11,440 bases of DNA from contig JADGJH010000728.1 of the NCBI GenBank assembly GCA_027596945.1, positions 1 through 11,440 of the forward strand, written 5' to 3'. This document shows, piece after piece, positions 1-8,071 of the stretch (its first letter is position 1; each line of letters starts with the position of its first letter). The notes under the pieces are model-generated. The model saw only the letters and a program-made list of their open reading frames with translations. It was not told where the DNA came from and searched no databases. This stretch comes from Physocladia obscura. Its lineage: Eukaryota > Chytridiomycota > Chytridiomycetes > Chytridiales > Chytriomycetaceae. Both the position numbers and the translations under genes were made by a program.

Positions 1-432
1 AAAAACAAAAAACAAAAAAAACGCAACTATACTGACGATAGTGTGGAATTAGAGAGCCTCATTCGGTGAATATTTTATTTGAAATCTTATGCAAAATGCC
101 TGATAAATACAATACAATGATGTTTTTATGATGCCTGTTTTTCATTTGACTTCATGAACGAAACTTCGAAAAAAAAGGAGATTTTGAATGAAATGGTGGA
201 GTGACATTGATTTGATGTGGTATTCGCTGAATTTGTAACTAACGAACGCACGAATGGCTAAATCTTAATTTCTATTTTCGTGCACTTTATATAGAGAGGT
301 TTGTATGTTGTTGTTGCCCGACTGCATTTTTTTTAACTTTAATAATCAGGGTATTTACCTGTATATTTGTCCATGCCCATTAATCGAGACTAATTACACC
401 GAAATTGTTTGCCGATATGTTAAATGAATAAG
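1..432. other. Upstream region of alpha-adaptin gene; start exon unresolved
   Basis: AT-rich sequence with no convincing gene. It begins with an A-rich stretch and contains only short ORFs, for example 304-426 plus (about 40 codons, unlike any family I know). The AP-2 alpha promoter and first coding exon should lie here, because the first recognisable AP-2 codons begin at 433 and the in-frame TGA at 425-427 rules out a start within that exon. A TATA-like element sits at 286-294. No tRNA-like or repeat structure was seen. Confidence 0.5.
286..294 (+). promoter_or_regulatory. TATA-like element upstream of AP-2 alpha
   Basis: TTTATATAG lies about 140 bp before the first identifiable AP-2 alpha exon. 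In AT-rich DNA such matches arise easily by chance, so this is only a candidate core promoter element. Confidence 0.2.
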
Positions 433-3400
433 CCTAACGATCTTTATTGCGGATTTGCGAAATTGTGAGATTCACAACCCAATTTGCTTTGCGACATTAA
501 CAAAAAAAAAAAAAAGGCCGCGCGCGCGAGCTTGAAGAGAAACGAATCAATAAAGAGCTGTCAAATATTCGCACAAAGTTCAAAGGTTCATTTTTTTTTT
601 TCCTACTATTTTTTCCACGTTATGAAAACGCATCCTTTTTTTATATAGATCCCAAACTTGATGGTTATCAAAAGAAAAAATATGTCGCAAAACTACTCTA
701 CATGCATATTCTTGGCTGGGAAATTGATTTCGGATTCATGGAAATGGTGGATCTCTTGAATACTACCAAATATAGTGAAAAGCAGATTGTGAGTTAATTA
801 TGTAAATCATTTTGTCTTATTTTATTGCCACAGGGATACCTTGCAGTTACTTTAATGCTCGGAGAAAATGAAGAATTATCTCGTTTAATAATTAATTGCT
901 TGTCGCGCGACTTACAAGGAAACAGTGAAATTTTTGCATGTCTCGCCTTACACGCTATTGCGAATATTTCCGGAAGAGAAATGGCGACAAGTTTGTTGAA
1001 TGAAGTTCAGCAGTTGTTGGTTTCTGGGTTTGTATGTTGAAGTATTGCTTGTTTCTCCTTTTTTTTGATATACTTTCTTTAGGAGTCACACAAGCTTTGT
1101 CCGTAAAAAGGCCGCTTTGTGTTTGTTGCGTCTGTTCAGAAAGTTTCCTGAAATTTTTGAGGCAATCGATTGGGCCCCTAAAATTTTGTATATGATGGAT
1201 GATCGTGACTTTGTAAGATAAAAAACGATTTGTTATATTAAAAATATCAATTCATAAAAAATAATAATAATAGGGAACTGCTTTGGGCGTTGCATCTCTT
1301 GTTACTGCTTTGGCCCAAGTATATCCGGAAGCATATTACGGTGCGGTTACCAAAGCCGTAAACCGATTACACAAAATAGTTATCGAAAAAGACTTTACTT
1401 CCGAATATGTTTACTACAAAATCGCTGTCCCTTGGCTCCAAGTTAAACTGCTCCGTCTTTTGCAGTATTTTCCAGGTCCAGGTGAGAATTTTTTTTCTTT
1501 TTTTGGAGGGAAGGAGGCGCTGCAAACGCATATATATCTAAGCGATTGTATAATTGGATAAAATAAGCGGACTTGCAAGTTTTTCGAAGACTGAACGACG
1601 TTCTTGCGTATATTATATCTCATAGTGCTGAAGTTCCGAAAAATGTTCAACACAACAATGCACAAAACGCGATCCTATTCGAAGCAATTAATTTGTGCAT
1701 TCATTTGGATCCCGCATCAGAATTGGTTGACCAGACGCTAGGTTTACTCAGTAACTTCATCATTGCAAAAGAAACAAATAGCAGATATTTGGCACTTGAA
1801 ACAATGTGTCATTTAGCGGCGACGGGTGCCAGAAACTGCTTAGATTCCCTTCGAGTGAATCAAGACACCATTGTTGCCTCCTTGAAAGACAAGGATATTA
1901 GTGTAAGGCGCAGAGCTCTGGATCTATTGTACAGTATGTGTGATCAAAATAACGTACGTGTTATTGTCGCCGAATTGCTTCAATATCTACCGATCGCCGA
2001 TTTCGCAATTCGCGAAGAAATGGTGCTTAAAATTGCCATTCTCACCGAAAAATTCGCGATGGAGTATTCTTGGTATGTTGACGTTGTTCTTCAACTCATC
2101 ACGGTTGCTGGAGAATTCGTTTCTGATGATATTTGGTTCCGAGTCGTTCAAATAATTACCAATAATGAAGTCTTGCAAGAATACGCCGTCGCTACGATTC
2201 TCACCGCGTTGCGTTCGCCCACATGCCATGAAACAACTGTTAAAGTTGGCGGATGTGTGCTTGGCGAGTATGGACATTTAATTGCTAATATGCCAGGATG
2301 TGCACCCATTGATCAATTCACTGCTTTACACACCAAGTTTCCAATATGCTCGGTACAAACGCGTGCGCTGCTGCTTACAACGTATGTGAAGTTTATGAAT
2401 TTGTTTCCTGAAATCAAAGGCGAAATTATTGCGGTTTTCAAGCAACATCAGAGTGTCCTCGACGTTGAGCTCCAACAGCGAGCAAATGAATATCTCAGAC
2501 TCGCAACTCGTGATGACGGTGATGAGTTGTTACAAACTGTGTGTGAAGAGATGCCAGCATATCCAGAACGTGAATCTGCCTTGTTGTTGAAATTGAATCA
2601 AAAAATTGCGGATACTGAGGATAAGCGAACATGGATTATTGGAGGAAAGGACGCGAATACTGAAGTTGCGAAAGCAAAAGCCATCCGTGATGCCGCAATT
2701 GCAGCAGCTGGTGGCGCTGGCACAAACGGAGTTCCGCGACCAGTTGCAGCGGGCAAAGGGCTGCTAAAAACTTTCGAAGACAAGTTACAGGAATCAAACA
2801 ATCCTCCAGCTGGAAGTACTGAAGAAGCCGATCTTTTGAAAGCTATCGAATTATCTAAATTGGATATGCCGGATGGTGGGTTAAGCGAAACTATTCAAAA
2901 GCCAACAACACCTGCTGCGGCGCCTACTGTGGACGCTTTGGGTGCGGGTGTGATTGATTATAGCCTTGCAAAACCGGTGGTGAAAGCTTTGAGTGGTGGA
3001 ATGGATGATTCGACTTTATATAGTCGACTTGTTACTGCCGCAAATGGTCTCCTTCATCGCGATGCGAATCTCGAAATCGGTCTCAAAACGGAATACCGCG
3101 AGCATATTGGCCGTATTGCAATATTCTTTGGAAATCGTTCATCGCACGCCATTACTTCGCTTGCAGCCGAAATTCAAGCAGACCCGAAACAAGTGCGCGT
3201 CACACTTCTTCAACCGCTGCCCAGTATCATTCCGCCTGGAACTCAGCTACACCAAATCTACAAAGTTGAGTGTCTTGGAGTTTGCGACCCACTTTCTTTG
3301 CTCAATGTTGCATGTGCTATTGGTGACGGCATTTCTCTAAACGTGCCTGTTAATCTGAGTTTGCGTCTTCCAATCCTGTTGACAAAGTTTGTGACACCGA

Positions 3401-3815
3401 TTCAGCTACCAGCAAATGATTTTTTTCAACGATGGAAGCAAATTGGTGGACCACCAAGAGAATCACAGGCTGTTTTCAGGCCGGCTTCTGGCACTGTTGT
3501 TGCGACTTCTGATCTTGCCAAGATTATAACCAGTTTGGGACTTGGAATTATCAAATATGTGGATGACTCGCCGTTGAGTGTTGTTGGTGCTGGTATTTTC
3601 AATGCATCCGAATTGGGAAAAGTTGGTTGTATGGTGCGATTGGAGAAGAATGAGCAATATGAGGTAGCATTTATTTTTTAAATTTGATTTTTTGTTCTTA
3701 GTTAAAAAAATTTTTTTTTCTTCAGATGTACCGACTTACTGTCCGCACAACTAATGAAATTGTGTCCGACGTATTGCGTGCACAAATCGAAGAGTGTGTA
3801 GCACTTCACATTTAA
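433..3815 (+). CDS. APL3: AP-2 complex subunit alpha (alpha-adaptin), start codon not found
   Basis: Large subunit of the clathrin adaptor AP-2, which acts in endocytosis at the plasma membrane. Coding exons: 433-464, 517-585, 649-788, 834-1027, 1083-1212, 1274-1481, 1568-3663, 3726-3815; all phases join, giving about 985 residues plus a few missing N-terminal ones, the usual family length. The N-terminus reads [11 protein letters not shown] then EEKRINKEL, the region that contacts dileucine cargo in homologues, and [10 protein letters not shown] holds the lysines known to bind PIP2. The HEAT-like trunk runs to about residue 590 (PERES motif). A hinge with an Ala/Pro-rich part follows, then the ear from about residue 740 with FFQRWKQ, matching the appendage peptide-binding platform, and VGCMVRLE. 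The C-terminus MYRLTVRT comes from the last exon. The start must be in an upstream exon: the acceptor AATAAG at 427-432 resembles the one at 1562-1567, and TGA at 425-427 closes the frame. Identity is certain; the 5' end is not. Confidence 0.93.
2821..2865 (+). other. UIM-like motif in the alpha-adaptin hinge
   Basis: Codons here read [15 protein letters not shown], at about residues 676-690. This fits the ubiquitin-interacting motif pattern: acidic cluster, hydrophobic, two residues, Ala, three residues, Ser, two residues, acidic. It lies in the low-complexity linker between trunk and ear, flanked by Pro/Ala/Gly-rich sequence, where a short helical peptide motif would be exposed. Function is inferred from the pattern only. 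Confidence 0.5.
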
Positions 3816-3924
3816 GTAGTTAGAAATAAAGATGGACAATAACTCAAAAAGTTTTGTGTTCATTTTTCAAATTTTTTGCAATTATTCAGTTTTGTTCCAA
3901 ACTCAAAATATAATTTATGGTCAA
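3816..3924. other. Convergent intergenic region between AP-2 alpha and CCT6
   Basis: Only 109 bp separate the two stop codons of these convergent genes, so their 3' UTRs probably overlap. An AATAAA for the plus-strand gene is present; I see no clear AATAAA for CCT6 on the minus strand in this gap. Nothing else is recognisable. Confidence 0.7.
3825..3830 (+). terminator. Polyadenylation signal AATAAA of AP-2 alpha
   Basis: Canonical AATAAA ten bases after the AP-2 alpha stop codon. The position suggests a very short 3' UTR, consistent with the compact genome. Confidence 0.5.
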
Positions 3925-5999
3925 TCAATTATCAACTGGGCCTGATGATCTCAAGCTTGAGCGACCCGCCCTCATCATTTCATCCACAAGCAAAAAGTTG
4001 CTCGCAATAACCGAACTGTGAGAAATTAATGTGAAGGTTAACAAAGGAGGAAAAAAAATTGCAATTACAAAAAATCAATCAACGTCAAAAGAATCATACC
4101 AAGAATGCAGTAAGTGACGATGAACTCTGTAATTGTCGAAAATTCCTTCCAATACAGGATCACATGTTTCTCCAGTTTTCAAATCGACACCAACAATATG
4201 GCCTTCTGCATACTCTTCTTGCATCAGAACAATAACATCTTGAGCGTCGAATCCGGCGTTTCTGGCAAGAGTTTTTGGGATGATAAGTAAAGCGTCTGAG
4301 AATGCCTGGACTCCCATCTTGGCTCTTCCTTTGACTGACGCCTTGAACTCATTCAAATGAGCCGACAGAGCAATATTGAAAGCGCCGGCACCAGGAACAA
4401 CATGTTCATCCTCAATAGCATTCTTAACGGCCCGCAAGCCGTCACGAACAGCGTCATTAATTTGAGTAATCGTGTGTGCATTCGGTCCAGTAATCAAAAG
4501 TGTGACAGACGCAGGGTTCTCGACATTTTCCAAAAAGGTAAACTTTTCTTCACCGAGAACGTGCTCGTACACCAGACCAGAATATCCCAAAACGCTTTCG
4601 TCCAAGTCGTCGACAGAGTTTTGCGCAACACCGCCGCAGCAAAGTTGCAGACGCTCCATGTTTCTTCTCTTTGCCCTTCTCAGGGCCAAAATGTTGTGCT
4701 TGGCGAGAACGTCGAGACTGAGTGGATCGATTCCTTTTTGGTTGATGATAACGAACCCTTTGTTTTTGTTCTTTCCGTCGCAAACTTTGTTCTTGAAATC
4801 AACGATTTTTGCGAGGCGGGCGTCAACGAATCTGCGTTCTGATTCCACAAGTTTTTCACGTTGCTCAGCAGATGAATAGAAGAATCCAGAGTTGATTTCA
4901 CTAAAAAAAGAAAAAAGGGAAAAAAAAAAAAAAGTGAGAAACTCGGTAACTGCAAAAATAACTTGAAATCTTGTGCACCTCTTTTCGTATTCCAATGAAA
5001 CATTCAAAGTCAAGATGAACGCATCTTCAACTCTTTTCGGCATATCTGGATGTCTCGCACCGTGGTCCATAACCAAACCCTTCACCAAACGGGTATCGGT
5101 CTCATTCTTGTGCATCATTTTCATTATTTCAACCATATGCAAGTCAATTGGTTGGCCCGGACGATGAATTGCCATAACTGCATCGACAATGGCTTCGGTC
5201 AGCGAATCGGCAACTTCAGTGCGTACTTTTGTGCGGAGGGAAGAACGGGCAACAGAAATCAAAAGATCACGATCGATGGTTTTTTTCAGCTTGAACTTCT
5301 CGAGAAACTAAGAAAAACAAAGATTTAGACATACTTTTCAGATTTTCAGAGATAATTAAGGTGATTTTCAAACCAGCAATGACTCCTTCTTTGCGATTTC
5401 GAAGCCTTCAGTAACAACTCGTGGATGCAATCCTTCAGAAATGTATCGTTCCGCCTGCTTCAGAAGCTCACCAATCATAATAACATTCGAAGTTGTTCCA
5501 TCTCCAGTAATATCATCTTGCGCTGTTGCAGCACGCGCAATCATTGATGCGGTTGGGTTTTGGATTTGCTGTATTTCTAGTATGAGAACACCTAGAATAA
5601 AACATCAAAGATTAAAGACTTACCATTTCCGACAAAAGAACCTTTCCGTCTTTGGTCAGCTTAATATCTCCTGAGCCACCAACGAGCCTGTTCGCGAAAT
5701 GATTAATGCGATGGTTGGATGCTAAGAAAACAGTGGAAAACAAACGCACATTTTGATTGTTCCCTTCGGTCCCAGATTAGTTTTGAGAACATCTTGTAGA
5801 CCTAAAGCAGCATTGATATTGAGCTGTAGCGCCTGACCGCGTCGGGCAACTTCGGCGTTTGGATTTGCGCGTTGAATTGCAGCCGAAGACCTATAAACAC
5901 ATAAACGGAAGCACAATTGCAGGCAAGTTAGTTTACAATATAGTAGCATGGATGAATGCGCATTGCAACTGCTGTCTGCAGAGGTTTGGCTACTCACAT
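3925..5999 (-). CDS. CCT6: T-complex protein 1 subunit zeta (CCT6/TCP-1 zeta)
   Basis: Subunit of the cytosolic ring chaperonin TRiC/CCT, which folds actin, tubulin and other proteins using ATP. Coding exons on the minus strand, in transcript order: 5998-5999, 5750-5890, 5624-5687, 5374-5568, 4979-5307, 4100-4900, 3925-4015; phases all join and give about 540 residues, the normal family length. Seen motifs: [11 protein letters not shown] near the N-terminus, [11 protein letters not shown], the ATPase loop [18 protein letters not shown] [53 protein letters not shown] and [10 protein letters not shown]. The start is ATG split as AT (5999-5998) and G (5890) by a 107-nt intron; it yields [17 protein letters not shown], as expected for the family. 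The continuous frame ending at 4075 is misleading: the donor at 4099 joins LLHSC to [12 protein letters not shown] in the final exon. Identity is certain; the start is inferred from splice phase. Confidence 0.93.
5891..5997 (-). other. Intron splitting the CCT6 start codon
   Basis: On the minus strand a GTGAGT donor follows AT, and a TTTATAG acceptor precedes GTCTTCGGCT. Splicing creates ATG TCT TCG. Without splicing the same AT is followed by GTGA, reading ATG TGA, an immediate stop. At 107 nt it is the longest intron of this gene. There is no other in-frame ATG before the conserved N-terminus. Confidence 0.7.
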
Positions 6000-6066
6000 T
6001 TTTTTTTTTTTTTGGTTTTCTTGATTTCCACCCCCAACCAAATAAAGTGACCAAAACAATCCAAAT

Positions 6067-6490
6067 TCACAAACTCTTCAACAGACTTTGAAGCTCAGAG
6101 ATTTCTCCACTTTTCTTACATATCTAAAATGAAATAGGTTTATTTTTCGTTTACTCTCTATTATTTTTAAAATATTAATCCATCGAAGAATTTCACTCTG
6201 TCAGTTCAAATGAATTTGCAACTCCAAAACGAATGCATCAAAAAAAATAAAATAACTTTTGCCTCCATTATTCCAAGAAGCTTCTGTTCGTCGCCAGTGT
6301 TGCGAAGGTTTTCCTCCATTGCTTGAGTTTTTCACGACTGTGTGCTTCCAAGCATTATGCGAAAGGGCATGCTTGAGTTGGTGCCTTTCAGTTTTTTTAC
6401 TGAATTTGCAGAAGGAGATGGCGAAACTGAAGTGGAGTTGGAGCTGGTTTGAAGCTTGGCAGTCTGTCTAGCATATTTCTCTTCAAGTCT
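6067..6490 (-). CDS. Candidate small protein gene, unidentified, 5' end unresolved
   Basis: I do not recognise this product. Minus-strand segments look coding: 6401-6490 (charged start LEEKYARQTAKL, then Ser/Thr/Pro-rich), 6257-6313 or a longer version from an ATG at 6319 (TGDEQKLLGIMEAK), and 6067-6123 (ICKKSGEISELQSLLKSL, then TGA). They join in frame with introns 6314-6400 and 6124-6256; the second is long for this window and has a weak GTTATT donor. The product would be hydrophilic and helical with amphipathic ends. An alternative reading of the same DNA, with an ATG near 6586 and introns of 51 and 63 nt, gives another 67-codon frame, so the model is not settled. The last stop lies only 67 bp from the CCT6 start on the same strand. 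This could instead be non-coding upstream sequence of CCT6 and ARP9. Confidence 0.3.
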
Positions 6491-6662
6491 CTGTTTTTAG
6501 TTAAAGAAGATAAAGCTTTTTAAAGTATTCCTGCTTTGCACAAAACTCCTGGATCATTTGACGGGCACACCCTTCCTTGGATCATGTAGGATAATAGGTC
6601 ACTCAATTTTGAGACTTGTCAACAGCACAGGTGTCAGGCAAGGCGAAAAAAAAAGACAAAAG
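6491..6662 (+). promoter_or_regulatory. ARP9 upstream region with a start-stop ATGTAG
   Basis: This stretch lies directly before the ARP9 start codon. It contains ATGTAG at 6584-6589, an AUG followed at once by a stop, which would be a minimal upstream ORF if the transcript starts before it. An A-rich run (about 6646-6661) precedes the start codon, common for fungal leaders. No TATA box is clear. Confidence 0.3.
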
Positions 6663-7946
6663 ATGGTTTGTGGATTTTCAGCGAGTTGAACACTAATAAC
6701 CGGCGGCAATAACGCAGGCGGCGGCGGCGTCACAGAAGGAAAACAGCTACATTGTGCTTGAGCTGGGAACGCAGAGCCTGCGGGTGGGGCGGTCGGACTA
6801 CCTGGTCGGGCCGACGCTGATTGGCACGAACACGGCGTCGGAGGTGATTGACGCGAACGGGCGGGTGGTTGACTGGGCGGGGTTCGAGCGGCTGGTGTAA
6901 GTGCGCGTGTTTGCAATGGACTGATCTGCGCCTTTACTAATGCGCGCGCAGGGTGCATGCCGTGGTGGCGGTGCTTGGCGAGCGGCGCAGCAACGGCGAG
7001 GCGCTGGTGGTGTGGGTGGTGCCGGTGCAGTGGGGGCCTGCGCAGGTGGAGCGGCTGGTGCAGACGAGCTTCGAGGCGCTGAACGCGGCGGGGCTCGCGC
7101 TGGTCGACGCGCCGGCGAGTGCGCTGTTTGGCGCCGCGCGCGTCACAGGGCTGGTGGTCGACGTGGGCCACGGCCGCACCGACGTTGCCGCCGTTGTCGA
7201 CGCGCACGTGCTGCGCGCCTCGGCCCTCTCGCTGCCCCTCGGCGGCCGCGTCGTGCGCGAACACCTGCGCGCGCTGCTTGCGGACGACCCGCTTTTTGTG
7301 TGCGCGCTGCCCCTCGACGACGCGCTGCTCGACGCCCTGCTGCACTCGGGGCTCTGCCGGCTCTTCAACGCCAAGGAGCGCACCCGCCCCCCCCTCGTGG
7401 CCGCAATCAAACGCGTCGAGTGGGTCTACCAGGGCCACAAGGTGCGATCCTCTTCCTTCCCATCCAATCCTCTCAATCCTCTCAATCCTCTCAATCCTCT
7501 CAATCCTCTCAATCCTCTCCTCCGCACGGCAGCTGTCCATCGGCCCCCAGCGCTACCAGGCCTTCGAGTGCCTCTTTCAGCCCTCCCTCGCCGGTCTCGA
7601 CGTGGTTGGCATTGCCGAAGCCGCCTACCTTGTCGCCATGAACTCCCTCGAACCTCTCGACAAACGCTTTGCGCTCTGGGATTCCGTCCTCATTACCGGC
7701 GGCCTGAGCGTCGTTCCCGGCCTCCACGATCGCTTCGAGAATGAAATGCTCGGCTTTCTCGCGGCTTCTGAAACTTCAAATGAATTTCAAGTCAAGGACG
7801 TTAAATTTGCTAAAATTCCCGAGTATCTATCTTCTGCCTATAAGGAACCCTCTCCCAATGCCGCTTTTCTTGGCGCCACTATTACTGCTAGGTTGACTCT
7901 GAATACCCCTGGTATGCACATCACAAAGGTGAAGAGAGAATCTTAA
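6663..7946 (+). CDS. ARP9: Actin-related protein, Arp9 type (SWI/SNF-RSC subunit)
   Basis: Arp9 pairs with Arp7 or another partner as a module of fungal SWI/SNF and RSC nucleosome remodellers. Coding exons: 6663-6665 (just ATG), 6718-6896, 6952-7441, 7533-7946; phases join to give about 361 residues, shorter than budding yeast Arp9. Actin-fold landmarks: ELGTQSLRVG (first phosphate loop), VVDVGHGRTDV (second phosphate loop, where actin has DSGDGVTH), PLGGRVV, and ITGGLSVVPGL, equivalent to the actin GGTTMYPG region. The C-terminal KFAKIPEYLSSAYKE, FLGATITA and MHITKVKRE parallel the Arp9 C-terminus rather than actin. The phosphate loops are degenerate, so ATP hydrolysis is unlikely (inference). 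Exon 2 begins with four GCG codons. The start is forced: an in-frame TAA at 6697-6699 precedes exon 2 and the nearest spliceable ATG is at 6663. Exons 2, 3 and most of 4 are far richer in GC than any other gene here. Confidence 0.82.
7442..7532 (+). other. ARP9 intron 3 carrying a minisatellite
   Basis: A 91-nt intron with donor GTGCGA and acceptor CGGCAG, phase 0 between CAC AAG and CTG TCC. More than half of it is the 9-bp tandem repeat listed separately. Because no stop occurs, the reading frames stay open through the intron, which makes it easy to miss. Confidence 0.75.
7466..7519 (+). repeat. Six perfect tandem copies of AATCCTCTC
   Basis: A 9-bp unit repeated six times without variation, pyrimidine-rich on the plus strand, wholly inside ARP9 intron 3. 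Since the unit is a multiple of three, each frame encodes a simple tripeptide repeat (Asn-Pro-Leu in the exon 3 frame). Perfect copies suggest recent or ongoing copy-number change. Confidence 0.95.
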
Positions 7947-8071
7947 AAAAATTGAAAAATCAAAAGAATTAACATTCCGTAATTTTTTGTACTTTACGTA
8001 GAATGATTATAATGAAATGGGCCCGTCAGTGTATCGATTCAAATAAAAGAAAATTAAGAAAATAAAGAAAA
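7947..8071 (+). other. ARP9 3' region and leader of the next gene
   Basis: A 125-bp AT-rich gap between two genes on the same strand. It carries two AATAAA signals near its end and nothing else recognisable, so termination of ARP9 and the promoter of the next gene must share it. Confidence 0.6.
8042..8066 (+). terminator. Tandem AATAAA polyadenylation signals for ARP9
   Basis: AATAAA occurs at 8042-8047 and again at 8061-8066, about 100 bp after the ARP9 stop. Both lie just before the ATG of the downstream gene at 8072, so cleavage may fall within the next gene's leader or coding start. Confidence 0.4.

Larger units (their letters stand above)
6700..7765. other. GC-rich island covering most of ARP9
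   Basis: Counting G+C in 60-base blocks gives 44/60 at 7021, 49/60 at 7201, 38/60 at 7681, 26/60 at 7741 and 23/60 at 7801; a typical AP-2 block (2041) gives 25/60. The island starts near exon 2 of ARP9 and ends inside exon 4, without any gene boundary. The intron at 6897-6951 is GC-rich too, so the bias is not only codon choice. Confidence 0.85.

Noticed and set aside
330..385. Possible divergent minus-strand start (MGMDKYT followed by GTAAAT)
   Set aside because: The best downstream acceptor gives an intron of about 37 nt and a stop after some 11 codons; no continuing exon was found.
304..426. About 40-codon plus-strand ORF upstream of AP-2 alpha
   Set aside because: Cys/Phe-rich, unrelated to AP-2 and of a length expected by chance; it cannot join the AP-2 frame at 433.
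4357..4879. Plus-strand open frames of 135-161 codons opposite CCT6
   Set aside because: Shadows of the conserved CCT6 exon; their sequences show no family features.
5569..5600. CCT6 intron end reading GVLILEIQ, resembling the preceding exon end GKVLLSEM, as a possible duplicated alternative exon
   Set aside because: The upstream TAG acceptor would need a phase that no nearby GT donor supplies, while joining EM to QIQNPTAS matches the family exactly.
6599..7540. 313-codon open frame on the minus strand over ARP9, with Glu-Arg-Ile repeats
   Set aside because: It is antisense to the clear Arp9 exons, crosses their introns and has low-complexity composition expected from GC-rich DNA and the 9-bp repeat. 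Stops are rare in every frame of such DNA.
6663..7946. Horizontal acquisition of ARP9 from a GC-rich organism as a whole gene
   Set aside because: The C-terminal part of the same conserved protein has the local base composition and the introns are of local size, so a whole-gene transfer is not supported.
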